A stretch of DNA of 64,000 bases from NCBI RefSeq assembly GCF_018219815.1, contig NZ_JADMKU010000007.1, positions 102,851 through 166,850 on the forward strand, read 5' to 3'. Source of the stretch: Thalassovita aquimarina (GTDB taxonomy: Bacteria; Pseudomonadota; Alphaproteobacteria; Rhodobacterales; Rhodobacteraceae). Made by a program: the position numbers and the translations under genes. Shown in pieces: positions 8,382 through 16,920 of this stretch. Each line of letters begins with the position of its first letter. The stretch's first letter is position 1. Below the pieces are notes generated by a model, which worked only from the letters and a program-made list of their open reading frames with translations, was not told the DNA's origin and made no database searches.

Positions 8382-10154
8382 ATGACCGATACCAAGAACT
8401 TCAGCAAAGAAATGCGCCGGATGTGGGAGGACGCCCACGACTACGATCCGAAAGATTCCATGCTGGGCCTGACCGGCAAGGATCTGTCCGGTCCGAAACT
8501 GTCGCGCCGCACCACCCTGCGGCTGCTGGCGGCGGGCGGTGCCCTGACGGCGGCGCATCTGACGCCCGGTTTCTCGGGCATGGCGCGCGCATCGGGGGCG
8601 GCCGGTGGCACGCTGCGCTGCGGCTGGGCCGGCGTGGCGGAAATCCAGACCTTGGACCCGGCCAAGATCAACCAGGTGTTGCAGTTCCAGATCACCTCGA
8701 ACGTGCTGTCGGGTCTGATGCATATCGATGCGGACTTGGTGGCGCGGGGCGACCTGGCCGAAACCTGGGCCGTGTCGGATGACGGTCTGGAATATACCTT
8801 CAAGCTGCGCGAAGGCGTGACTTTCCACAATGGCGATCCGTTCACCGCCGACGATGTGATGTTCACCTACGAGCGTTCCTCGAACCCGGACCTCTCGATC
8901 CACTCCAAGGTTCTGGGCAATGTCGCCAGCCTCGAAAAGCTGGGCGATTACGAAGTGAAGTTCACCCTGAAGAAGCCGCAGGCGTCGTTCCTGACCAAGA
9001 CGCTGGAACGCGCTTCGGGCCGGGCCATGACCATCGTGTCCAAAGGCGCGCTGGAACAGATGGGCGAAGCCCAGTACGGCCTGACCCCGGTCGGTACCGG
9101 CCCATTCAAGGTGACCGAACACGTTCTGGGCCAGGGCGTCGTGCTGGAAAAATTCGCCGATTACTACGATCCCGAACGTCCCAAGCTGGACAAGGTGATC
9201 ATCAAGCCGATCGACGGTGTCGAACCGCTGGCCGCCGCGATGGAAGCGGGCGACATCCAGTATATCGGCGGCAACCCGCTGGCGGCGCAGCTGATCGACC
9301 GGTTCAAGGCCAATTCCGATCTGGTCGTCGACATCAAGCCGGCACCGGGGTTCCAGTCGGTCTGGATGAACCCGTGGCGCGAGCCGATGAAGGTGACCGA
9401 TTTCGACAAACCGATGGAAGAGTTGCTGAAGGACAAGGGCTTCATGGTCCGACTGGCGCTGGCCAAGGCGCTGGACCGCGAAACCTACGTCAAGGCGGCG
9501 CATTTCGGTTATGCCGAACCGGGCTATGGCACCATCAACCCGGCGATGGCGTTCTATTATGACGAAGGTATCGCGGACAAATCCATGCAGGCCTTCGATC
9601 CCGAAGGCGCCCGCAAGCTGTTTGCCGATGCCGGTTTCCCGGGCGGCAAGGGGTTCCCGGAACTGGAACTGATCACCACCCCGTCGCAGAAGCGCAACGG
9701 CCTAGTCATTGCCAATATCTACAAGCAGGTGCTGGGCATCACGATCAAGGTCGTGCCGAAGGAATTCTCGGTCGGTATCCAGGACTTCGACAGCTGTGAA
9801 TACGACATGCGCCTTGGCGGGTCGGGCGGCGACTACGATCCCGATGACGGTGTCGTCGACTGGATGAAGACCACGTCGAAGTTCAACGGCCGCACCCGCG
9901 ACACGGCAAAATACGCCTTCGGTTACTTCAGCAATGCCGAGGCCGACGCGCTGATCGACGAACAGTCGGTGACCGCCGATCTCGAGACCCGCAAGGACCT
10001 GGTTCAGAAGGCCAACCAGATCACCTCGGACCGGGTGGCCTGTGGCTTCCTCTACCACCCCGTCGACGTTCAGGTGCGCCACAAGTCGGTGAACTTCCCG
10101 GCCGAAAGCCGCATTCCCGGCCTGCACGACCTTGATCGCGTGACGCTGGGCTAA
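8382..10154 (+). CDS. Tat-exported ABC substrate-binding protein, family 5 (SBP_bac_5)
   Basis: A 590-residue periplasmic binding protein. ATG 8382 follows ACAGGGAAAAAGAA. The first 40 residues are cytoplasmic-looking, then LSRRTTLRLLAAGGALTAAHL forms a twin-arginine signal, with the mature protein starting near ASGAAGG. The peptide/nickel-binding family signature is clear (DLAETWAVSDDGLEYTFKLREGVTFHNGDPFTADDV, residues about 126-162). Tat export is common for such proteins in this bacterial group. It delivers a peptide or peptide-like substrate to the permeases that follow. Linked GGT-like and DUF1028 genes suggest gamma-glutamyl peptides as cargo; this is inference. Confidence 0.9.
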   Translation: MTDTKNFSKEMRRMWEDAHDYDPKDSMLGLTGKDLSGPKLSRRTTLRLLAAGGALTAAHLTPGFSGMARASGAAGGTLRCGWAGVAEIQTLDPAKINQVLQFQITSNVLSGLMHIDADLVARGDLAETWAVSDDGLEYTFKLREGVTFHNGDPFTADDVMFTYERSSNPDLSIHSKVLGNVASLEKLGDYEVKFTLKKPQASFLTKTLERASGRAMTIVSKGALEQMGEAQYGLTPVGTGPFKVTEHVLGQGVVLEKFADYYDPERPKLDKVIIKPIDGVEPLAAAMEAGDIQYIGGNPLAAQLIDRFKANSDLVVDIKPAPGFQSVWMNPWREPMKVTDFDKPMEELLKDKGFMVRLALAKALDRETYVKAAHFGYAEPGYGTINPAMAFYYDEGIADKSMQAFDPEGARKLFADAGFPGGKGFPELELITTPSQKRNGLVIANIYKQVLGITIKVVPKEFSVGIQDFDSCEYDMRLGGSGGDYDPDDGVVDWMKTTSKFNGRTRDTAKYAFGYFSNAEADALIDEQSVTADLETRKDLVQKANQITSDRVACGFLYHPVDVQVRHKSVNFPAESRIPGLHDLDRVTLG

Positions 10155-10164
10155 GGCGGAACCA

Positions 10165-10200
10165 GTCCTGCCGGACCGGGAGGCACCGGCCCGGCGGGGC
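10165..10200 (+). repeat. Intercistronic hairpin after the binding-protein gene
   Basis: A 15-bp stem (10165-10179 with 10186-10200, one A-C mismatch and two G-T pairs, 6-base loop) sits between the binding-protein gene and the first permease gene. No T-run follows. Such structures commonly stabilise the upstream message and leave the binding protein in excess of the membrane subunits. Confidence 0.5.
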
Positions 10201-10226
10201 ATTCATTCCTGAAAGGACTAGCTCCA

Positions 10227-11174
10227 GTGGCAAGTTACATGCTTCGCAGGTTGATCGGGTCCGTCATCGTCATGTGGGCGGTGGCGACCCTGGTCTTTTT
10301 CATGCTGCGCCTCGTTCCGGGGGATCCGATCGCCGCGATGCTGGCGGATGCGGGCGGACCGGATGAAATCGAGGCGATGAAGCGCAGCCTCGGCCTCGAC
10401 CGGTCGGTCTTCGTGCAATACGTGATCTGGTTCCAGAACATGCTGCAGGGGGACTTGGGCAATTCGATCTATGGCAGCCGCGTCGCGGTCACTAGTGTCT
10501 TGTCCGAAGCGATCCCGAGGACCTTGTCGCTGTCGCTCCTGGCCTTCGTCATCGCCCTCGCCATCGCCGTTCCGGCCGGTATCCTGTCGGCCACGCGGCG
10601 CAACTCGGCGACCGATACCACCGTTTCGCTGTTCGCCTTCCTTGGGCTGTCGATGCCAGATTTCTGGCTGGCGATCCTGCTGATCATCGTTTTCGCGGCC
10701 AACCTTCAATGGCTTCCGGCGATCGGCTACGTGCCGCTGGCCGAAGGATTCTGGCCATGGCTCCGGCACCTGATCCTGCCTGCGATCGCCATCGGCACCG
10801 CCTTTTCGGCGATCATCGCGCGGATGATCCGGTCGTCGCTGCTGGAGGTGCTGAAGGCCGATTACATGCGCACCGCACGCGCCAAGGGGCTGACGCCCTG
10901 GATGGTGATGTTCGGCCATGCGCTGCCCAATGCGATGATCCCGGTGATCACCGTGATCGGGATTGCCTTCGCGCTGCTGATCTCGGGCGCGGTGGTGGTT
11001 GAAAACGTCTTTGCCATCAAGGGGCTGGGGCGTGTCCTGATCGAAGGCATCCTGAACCGCGACTACCCGGTAGTACAGGGCGCCGTTCTGGTCGTGTCCG
11101 CGATCTTTGTCTTTTCCAACTTAATCGTCGATCTGCTCTATGGCGTGATCGACCCCAGAATCCGGTTGAACTGA
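10227..11174 (+). CDS. Peptide-type ABC transporter permease (DppB-like)
   Basis: A 315-residue inner-membrane permease with about six membrane segments. GTG 10227 is chosen because AAGGA lies about 10 bases upstream, whereas the ATG at 10239 would be too far away. The binding-protein-dependent transport signature is visible (ADYMRTARAKGLTPWMVMFGHALPNAMIPVI, about residues 211-240), which docks the ATPase. The N-terminal pattern MLRRLIGSVIVMWAVATLVFFMLRLVPGDP is characteristic of DppB/OppB. Its stop overlaps the start of the second permease by one base. Confidence 0.9.
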   Translation: MASYMLRRLIGSVIVMWAVATLVFFMLRLVPGDPIAAMLADAGGPDEIEAMKRSLGLDRSVFVQYVIWFQNMLQGDLGNSIYGSRVAVTSVLSEAIPRTLSLSLLAFVIALAIAVPAGILSATRRNSATDTTVSLFAFLGLSMPDFWLAILLIIVFAANLQWLPAIGYVPLAEGFWPWLRHLILPAIAIGTAFSAIIARMIRSSLLEVLKADYMRTARAKGLTPWMVMFGHALPNAMIPVITVIGIAFALLISGAVVVENVFAIKGLGRVLIEGILNRDYPVVQGAVLVVSAIFVFSNLIVDLLYGVIDPRIRLN

Positions 11175-12052
11175 TGGTCGATACCTCTCAAGCCCTTGAA
11201 ATGGTGCAACCCAAGCGCCGGTCGCGGTTCCATGCCACGCTGGCGCAGGACCGCAAGGCACAGGCCGGTTTGCTGGTGCTGGCACTGTTCGTGATCGGGG
11301 CGATCTTCGCGCCGCTGCTGGCGCCGTTCGATCCGAACGCGATGACGCTCGACATGATGTCGGGGCTGTCCTGGACGCATCCCCTGGGCACCGACGATCT
11401 GGGCCGCGACCTGCTGAGCCGGATTCTGCACGGCACAAGGGTATCGCTGTTCATCGGCGTGTCCACCGTGGCCATCGCGCTGGCGATCGGGATCGTTCTG
11501 GGGCTGGTCGCGGGGTATTTCGGCGGTTGGCTCGATTTCGTGATCATGCGCTATATCGACCTGCAATGGGCCTTCCCGAACTTCATCATCGCGGTCTACC
11601 TCGTCGCCGTCTTCGGCACCGGGTTGCTGAACGTGATCGTGGCGCTGTCGCTGGCCTTCGTCGATGACTTCGCCCGCGTCGCCCGGTCGATGACCCTGAC
11701 CCTGCGCGAGGAACAATATGTCGATGCCGCGCGCACGTTGGGCTTTTCCAAGGCACGGACCCTGTTCATCCACATCCTGCCCAACGCGGTGGCCCCGATC
11801 ATCGTGCAGGCCACGGTCAGCGTGTCCTACGCCATCCTGGGCGAGGCGAGCCTGTCTTTCCTCGGCCTCGGCGTCGACGCCTATACGCCCACCTGGGGGC
11901 TGATCTTGGCCGACGGGCGCGGCTTCATCACCCAGGCGTGGTGGCTGGGCGTGTTCCCGGGGCTGGCGATCATGCTGGTGGTGCTGGCGATCAACTTCGT
12001 CGGCGACTGGCTGCGCGACGCGCTGGACGTGCGCCAGGCGCTGGATGGCTGA
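11174..12052 (+). CDS. Peptide-type ABC transporter permease (DppC-like)
   Basis: A 292-residue inner-membrane permease that starts in the TGATG junction with the preceding gene. It has the DppC/OppC layout: a hydrophobic first helix near residues 30-55, the HPLGTDDLGRDLLSRILHGTRVSL segment, and the coupling loop EEQYVDAARTLGFSKARTLFIHILPNAVAPI. It pairs with the DppB-like subunit to form the translocation channel. It is the last gene before a terminator. Confidence 0.9.
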   Translation: MVDTSQALEMVQPKRRSRFHATLAQDRKAQAGLLVLALFVIGAIFAPLLAPFDPNAMTLDMMSGLSWTHPLGTDDLGRDLLSRILHGTRVSLFIGVSTVAIALAIGIVLGLVAGYFGGWLDFVIMRYIDLQWAFPNFIIAVYLVAVFGTGLLNVIVALSLAFVDDFARVARSMTLTLREEQYVDAARTLGFSKARTLFIHILPNAVAPIIVQATVSVSYAILGEASLSFLGLGVDAYTPTWGLILADGRGFITQAWWLGVFPGLAIMLVVLAINFVGDWLRDALDVRQALDG

Positions 12053-12057
12053 AACTA

Positions 12058-12091
12058 GGCGGCGGGATGTCCCCGCCGCCTTTTCCCTTTT
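12058..12091 (+). terminator. Intrinsic terminator after the ABC operon
   Basis: The arms GGCGGCGGG (12058-12066) and CCCGCCGCC (12072-12080) form a perfect 9-bp stem with a 5-base loop, followed by TTTTCCCTTTT. It starts 5 bases past the permease stop. Confidence 0.75.
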
Positions 12092-12253
12092 CGAATTTTA
12101 AGCCGGCGTTGCGGCTTTCGCCCGTTCAGGTGCGTTGTAAATGAGGGGGCATCGAGAATGACAGCATTCCGAGGCCGGCGCGATGGGCGCGCTGATCGGC
12201 GATTAACCCGGTGGCGGCATGCCGCGAATTTTGAGTGAAATGAGGCCCTTAAA

Positions 12254-13204
12254 ATGACCCATCTTCTGAAAGCCAGCCCGGAAACCTGCGCCTGGGGCTA
12301 TTTCGATGCTACGCTGAAACCGGCGCTCGAGGTGGATAGCGGCGATGTCGTGACCATCGAAACCGTGTCGGGCGGTCCCGACCAGATCCCGGCGCAGGAC
12401 GCCGGTTTCCACATCCCGCCCGAACTGTTCGATATCCACGCGCGATCCGAACGGCAGTTGCCGGGGCATATCCTGACCGGGCCGGTGGCGGTGAAGGGGG
12501 CCAAGCCGGGCCATGTGCTGCAGGTCGATATATTGGACGTGAAACTGCGCCAGGACTGGGGCTGGAACATGATCCGGCCGCTGGCGGGGACGCTGCCGGA
12601 CGAATTCCAGACCTATCGGAATGTCATCATCCCGGTGGACCTTGAGGCGATGACCGGGCGGATGTCCTGGGGGCTGGACCTGCCGTTGAAGCCGTTCTTC
12701 GGCGTGATGGGCGTGGCGCCGCCGCCGAACTGGGGCCGGATTTCGACGATCCAGCCGCGCGCCCATGGCGGCAATATCGACAACAAGGAACTGGTCGCGG
12801 GCACCACGCTCTATCTTCCGGTGCTTACAGAGGGCGCGCTGTTTTCCTGCGGCGACGGCCACGGCGTGCAGGGCGATGGCGAGGTCTGCGTCACCGCGAT
12901 CGAAACCGCTTTGGAAGGCAGGTTCCGCCTGAGCGTACGGGACGATCTGAAGATTGACTTCCCGCGTGCCGAAACGCCGACGCATCTGATAACAATGGGA
13001 ATGCACGAGGACCTGGACCGCTGCGCCGAAATGGCGTTGCGCGACATGATCGCACTGATCGTGGACCGCACCGGGCTGAGCCGGGAAGACGCCTACATGC
13101 TGTGTTCGCTGATCGGCGATCTGCGGGTTACCCAGACAGTCAACGGCAACAAGGGCGTGCATATGATGATGGAAACCGCTTTATTGCAGTCCAAAGCGAG
13201 TTAA
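12254..13204 (+). CDS. Acetamidase/formamidase family hydrolase
   Basis: A 316-residue cytoplasmic enzyme of the FmdA/AmdA family, which hydrolyses short amides such as formamide to acid and ammonia. Visible family segments are SGDVVTIETVSGG near residue 30, the central HGGNIDNKELVAGTTLYLPV, the glycine/acid-rich GDGHGVQGDGEV and the C-terminal DAYMLCSLIGDLRVTQTVNGNKGVHMM. It starts 200 bases after the transporter terminator, so it may have its own promoter, and it is followed 12 bases later by the Gfo/Idh gene. It would release ammonia from an amide; a link to the peptide or gamma-glutamyl cargo upstream is plausible but not shown. Confidence 0.88.
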   Translation: MTHLLKASPETCAWGYFDATLKPALEVDSGDVVTIETVSGGPDQIPAQDAGFHIPPELFDIHARSERQLPGHILTGPVAVKGAKPGHVLQVDILDVKLRQDWGWNMIRPLAGTLPDEFQTYRNVIIPVDLEAMTGRMSWGLDLPLKPFFGVMGVAPPPNWGRISTIQPRAHGGNIDNKELVAGTTLYLPVLTEGALFSCGDGHGVQGDGEVCVTAIETALEGRFRLSVRDDLKIDFPRAETPTHLITMGMHEDLDRCAEMALRDMIALIVDRTGLSREDAYMLCSLIGDLRVTQTVNGNKGVHMMMETALLQSKAS

Positions 13205-13216
13205 GGAGAAAGACAC

Positions 13217-14179
13217 ATGGGCGTGAAGACAGCCATTATCGGATTGGGCATCATGGGGCAGCGGATGCTGGAACACATGGTGCGGCACCCGGAATACGAA
13301 CCGGTCGCCCTGTGGGATCCGTCCGCCGAGGCCTGCGAGGCGGCCAGCCTTCTGGCGCCGGGCGCCGCCGTCACGGACAGCGCGGAAGCGGCCATCGAAG
13401 CGGCCAAACTGGTCTACCTGGCCTGCCCGCCGGTGCCGCGCAAAGCCTATGCGCTGGCGGCCGCGGCGGCGGGAAAGGCGGTGTTCCTCGAAAAACCGCT
13501 CGGCGTCGACGTGTCTGAGAGCGAAGACCTGGTGGCGCGGCTGGCATCCTTCGGCGTGCCCGCGGCGGTCAATTTCACCCAGGCCGCCGGCGCCGCGCTG
13601 ACCGATGTGTCCGAAGCCGCGCGAAGCGGTGCCATGGGCGATGTGCTGGGCGCTGATATCGTGGTGACCTACGGCTCATGGCCGCGCGCCTGGCAAAAGG
13701 CGGCGGACTGGCTGCGGTTCAAGGACGAAGGCGGCATGACGCGCGAAGTCATTTCGCATTTCCTGTTCTTCTCGGAACGCATCCTCGGGCCGCTTTCGGT
13801 GGTCTGGGCGCATCCGTCCTATCCCGACGACCCGGCGCTGTGCGAAACCCATATGCTGGCCCGGCTCGAAACCGCCGATGGCCGGCCTGTCACCATCATG
13901 GCCAGCGTCGGCGGCGCCCAGCCGGACCGGCAGGAACTGACCATCAAGGGCGCGAAAACCAGCAGGCGGATCACCGATTTCTATGTCGACGCAATGTCGG
14001 ATGGCGGCGACTTCATGGAAGTGCGCGAACGGCCTGCAGACCCGCGCGCGGCCAGCCTGAAAGCGCAGCTGGACGATCTGTTGCTGTGCCTTGAAGGCAA
14101 GCCCAACCGGCTTGCCACGCCGGAAGAGGCGCTTCGGGTTCAGAAGCTCATCGAGGCGAAGCTGGCCGGCAAGGGTTGA
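13217..14179 (+). CDS. Gfo/Idh/MocA family NAD(P)-dependent oxidoreductase
   Basis: A 320-residue protein with an N-terminal Rossmann fold (AIIGLGIMGQRMLEHM, residues 6-21) and the family EKP motif (FLEKPLGVDVSESE, Glu92-Lys93-Pro94) whose lysine helps catalysis. The C-terminal half is the alpha/beta substrate domain. These enzymes oxidise or reduce hydroxyl/keto groups of sugars, inositols and related compounds. It follows the formamidase-family gene by 12 bases with GGAGAAAGACAC before the ATG, so the two are co-transcribed. The substrate is unknown. Confidence 0.85.
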   Translation: MGVKTAIIGLGIMGQRMLEHMVRHPEYEPVALWDPSAEACEAASLLAPGAAVTDSAEAAIEAAKLVYLACPPVPRKAYALAAAAAGKAVFLEKPLGVDVSESEDLVARLASFGVPAAVNFTQAAGAALTDVSEAARSGAMGDVLGADIVVTYGSWPRAWQKAADWLRFKDEGGMTREVISHFLFFSERILGPLSVVWAHPSYPDDPALCETHMLARLETADGRPVTIMASVGGAQPDRQELTIKGAKTSRRITDFYVDAMSDGGDFMEVRERPADPRAASLKAQLDDLLLCLEGKPNRLATPEEALRVQKLIEAKLAGKG

Positions 14180-14191
14180 GGGTTTGGAAAT

Positions 14192-14210
14192 CCGGCGGTG
14201 TGACCGCCGG
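14192..14210. terminator. Hairpin between convergent genes
   Basis: CCGGCGGT (14192-14199) and ACCGCCGG (14203-14210) form a perfect 8-bp stem with a 3-base loop between two tail-to-tail genes. There is no T-run on the + strand; it probably serves both directions. Confidence 0.5.
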
Positions 14211-14218
14211 GTCGCCTG

Positions 14219-15082
14219 CTAGCGGCTTTCGGCGTAGCGCTTTTCTTCCTCGAAATAGGCGTCGAAGCCGATCCGGGTCTTCATTTCGTCGAATGACATC
14301 AGAGCATCGGGCGCGGGCGTGCCGGTCTTGAACGCCTCCAGTGCCTGCGCCATCGCCTTCATCGCGGCGGCCATCAGGGTCAGCGGGTAGGCGGCGATCT
14401 TGAAGCCGATCGCTTCCAGTTCATGCGGCGGCAGGGCAGGGGTCAGGCCGCCCTCGACGATATTAGCCATCTTCGGGCCGTCCAGTTCATCACAGATCCG
14501 GCGCATTTCACCTTCGTCACGCGGTGCTTCTACGAACAGGATATCGGCCCCCAGGCGGCGGAAATCGCGGGCGCGTTCGATTGCCTCGTCCAGCCCGTGT
14601 TCGTGGCGCGCATCGGTGCGGGCGAGGATCAGGATGTCGTGGCCCTCGACCCGCGCATCCGCCGCCGCGCGGATACGCTCGAACGCCTCATCCCGGCTGA
14701 CCACCGATTTGCCCGCCGTATGGCCGCAGCGTTTCGGCGCGACCTGATCCTCGATCATCACCGCGGCGAAACCGGCTTGGGCGAAGCCCTTGACCGTGCG
14801 CTTGACGTTCAGTGCGTTACCGTAACCGGTATCGCCGTCGCCGATCACCGGGATAGACACCGCGTTGCAGATGTTGCGGCCCTGATCCAGCACCTCGGTA
14901 TAGGACATCAGCCCGGTATCGGGCATCCCCAGCCGCGCGGCCGCTGTGGCGAAACCGGACATGAAGGACAGCGGAAACCCCGCCTGTTCGATCAGTTTCG
15001 CGGAAAGCGGATCGAAACAGCAGGGCATGGTGATCAGGCCGGGTTCGGCCAGCAGGGTGCGTAATTTATCAGCTTGGGTCAT
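14219..15082 (-). CDS. Isocitrate lyase/PEP mutase family lyase
   Basis: A 287-residue TIM-barrel enzyme. DGDTGYGN is the magnesium-binding region and KRCGHTAGK carries the cysteine loop found in carbon-carbon lyases of the family (methylisocitrate and dimethylmalate lyase types), so cleavage of a 2-hydroxy di- or tricarboxylate is more likely than phosphonate chemistry. The C-terminal segment NIVEGGLTPALPPHELEAIGFKIAAYP is typical of the short-chain branch. It is the last gene of the TRAP operon, starting 9 bases after dctM, which suggests that it breaks down the organic acid that the transporter brings in. Confidence 0.85.
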   Translation of the reverse strand: MTQADKLRTLLAEPGLITMPCCFDPLSAKLIEQAGFPLSFMSGFATAAARLGMPDTGLMSYTEVLDQGRNICNAVSIPVIGDGDTGYGNALNVKRTVKGFAQAGFAAVMIEDQVAPKRCGHTAGKSVVSRDEAFERIRAAADARVEGHDILILARTDARHEHGLDEAIERARDFRRLGADILFVEAPRDEGEMRRICDELDGPKMANIVEGGLTPALPPHELEAIGFKIAAYPLTLMAAAMKAMAQALEAFKTGTPAPDALMSFDEMKTRIGFDAYFEEEKRYAESR

Positions 15083-15091
15083 GGTAAGGGA

Positions 15092-16366
15092 TCACAGTTT
15101 GAAGGGGATGTAGAGGGCCAGATCGGGCCAGAGATAGAGCAGTGCCACCATCACCAGCATCAGCGCCAGAAAGGGCAGGGTGCCGCGCGACACCTCGCCC
15201 AGGCTCGATTTGGTGACCGACTGGATGACATAGAGGTTCAGCCCCACCGGCGGCGTGATCAGGGCGCATTCGACGAGGATCACCATGTAGATGCCGAACC
15301 AGATCGGATCGAAATGCATCGCCATCGCCGCAGGCAGCAGCACCGGCGTCATGATCAGCACCATCGACAGCGCCTCGAACACCAGCCCCATCGCCAGCAA
15401 CACCACCGACACGACGAGGATCAGCCCCAGCGGCGTCGCCACCCAGTCGGACAGGAACATCGAGATTTCCTGCGGGATGCGGTAGAGCGTGATCGCCTTG
15501 CCGAAGATCTTGGCCCCGGCGATGATCAGCAGGATCGCCACCGTGGTCGACATCGATTCAACCATCGCCTCCCACAGTTTCGCCCAGGTGAGGCTGCGCA
15601 GGATGACGGCGGTGATGAACAGCGCCACCGCGAACCCGATCGCGGCTGCTTCGGTCGGGGTGAAGGCGCCGGAATAGATGCCGCCCAGGATGACGCCGGC
15701 CAACAGGATAGAGGGGGCCGCACGCAAGGTGGCGCGCCAGCGTTCGTTCCAGCTAACCGCAGGGATCGGGGTGTAGTCGTGCCGGAACCGGGCCGAGATC
15801 ACCGCGTAGAGGATGAAGAGCGCGATCAGGCCCAGCCCCGGCCCGATGCCGGCCATGAACAGCGCGATCACCGATTCCTCGGTCACGAAACCGTAGATGA
15901 TCAGCGGGATCGACGGCGGGATCAGGATGCCCAGCGTACCGCCGGCCGCCAGCAGCCCGTAGACGAAGCGCTTGTCATAGCCGCGCGAAATCATTTCGGG
16001 GGCGGCGACGGTGCCGATGGTGGCCGCCGTGGCGACCGAACTGCCGGATATCGCGGCGAAGATGCCGCAGGACAGGATCGTCGCCACCGCCAGCCCGCCG
16101 GGCCAATGCCCGACCCAAGCCTGGACGGCGGCGAACAGGTCGCGCCCGACGCCGCCTTTCAGCAATATATTGGACATCAGCAGGAACAGCGGCACCGCCA
16201 GCAGGATGAACCCGTCCAGCGTCGACAGGATCGCCTGCGGCGCCATCAGCGGCGAAAACCCCCCGAGGTAAAGCATCGCCAGCCCCAGCATGCCCAGCGA
16301 ATAGGCCACGGGAACGCCGATCAGCAGCAGCGCGAACAGCGCGATCAGGATCAGGATAACGGTCAT
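15092..16366 (-). CDS. dctM: TRAP transporter large permease subunit
   Basis: A 424-residue, very hydrophobic inner-membrane protein with about 12 segments, matching the DctM family from MTVILILIALFALLLIGVPVAYSLG onward. The internal segments GGIYSGAFTPTEAAAIG and PPVGLNLYVIQSV are family signatures. The start at 16366 is chosen because it overlaps the small-subunit stop as ATGA; a longer frame reaching 16414 would overlap it needlessly. It forms the sodium-driven channel for an organic acid, together with the small subunit and the binding protein. Confidence 0.92.
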   Translation of the reverse strand: MTVILILIALFALLLIGVPVAYSLGMLGLAMLYLGGFSPLMAPQAILSTLDGFILLAVPLFLLMSNILLKGGVGRDLFAAVQAWVGHWPGGLAVATILSCGIFAAISGSSVATAATIGTVAAPEMISRGYDKRFVYGLLAAGGTLGILIPPSIPLIIYGFVTEESVIALFMAGIGPGLGLIALFILYAVISARFRHDYTPIPAVSWNERWRATLRAAPSILLAGVILGGIYSGAFTPTEAAAIGFAVALFITAVILRSLTWAKLWEAMVESMSTTVAILLIIAGAKIFGKAITLYRIPQEISMFLSDWVATPLGLILVVSVVLLAMGLVFEALSMVLIMTPVLLPAAMAMHFDPIWFGIYMVILVECALITPPVGLNLYVIQSVTKSSLGEVSRGTLPFLALMLVMVALLYLWPDLALYIPFKL

Positions 16367-16860
16367 TCCATCATGCCTTCTTCTTCGGGGATATCGCCCT
16401 GAACCGCGCGCCACAGCCCGGTCAGGCAGGACAGGGTCAGCAGCGCGAACCCTGCCGGAACCGCCGCTTCGGGCATCCAGGCGGGCAGGTCCAGCATGGT
16501 ACCGGTGGTACGGCCGCGCGCGAAACTGTCGTGGAAAATGTCATAGCCGTAGATCGTCACCACGGCCGAAAAGGTCAGGATGATCAGCAGCGACAGGATT
16601 TCGGTCACCTGCTTGCCGCGCGGCGGCAGCAGGTCGGTCACCGCCGTGACCCGGATATGCCGGCGATGGCTCAGCGCCCAGCCCATGGCGACCGGGCAGG
16701 CCCAGATCAGGCACATCTGGCTCAGCTCCGCCGCCCAGATCGTCGGCGCGTTGAAGAAGTAGCGCGCCACCACTTCATAGCTCAGCATCCCCCCGCTGAG
16801 CGTCAGCAGGATCGCCGCCACCCAGGCGGTGGCGGTTTCGATTGCGGCAACCAAACGCAT
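16363..16860 (-). CDS. dctQ: TRAP transporter small permease subunit
   Basis: A 165-residue protein with four membrane helices and the DctQ motif EVVARYFFNAPTIWAAELSQ near residues 28-48. It bridges the binding protein and the large permease. It starts 60 bases after dctP, with a strong hairpin in the gap, and overlaps dctM by ATGA. Confidence 0.9.
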   Translation of the reverse strand: MRLVAAIETATAWVAAILLTLSGGMLSYEVVARYFFNAPTIWAAELSQMCLIWACPVAMGWALSHRRHIRVTAVTDLLPPRGKQVTEILSLLIILTFSAVVTIYGYDIFHDSFARGRTTGTMLDLPAWMPEAAVPAGFALLTLSCLTGLWRAVQGDIPEEEGMME

Positions 16861-16881
16861 GCCGTTCCCCCGTTATTAAAG

Positions 16882-16907
16882 GCCGCCCCCACGGTGGCAG
16901 GGGCGGC
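16882..16907 (-). repeat. Intercistronic hairpin between dctP and dctQ
   Basis: GCCGCCCC (16882-16889) and GGGGCGGC (16900-16907) make a perfect 8-bp stem with a 10-base loop in the dctP-dctQ gap. It probably protects or partially terminates the dctP message, so more binding protein is made than permease. Confidence 0.5.
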
Positions 16908-16920
16908 AATCGTGGCCGGA

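Noticed and set aside
15074..16402. A 442-codon + strand frame rich in Gln, His and Asp
   Set aside because: Low-complexity composition is what the reverse complement of a hydrophobic permease gives; dctM on the minus strand explains the DNA.
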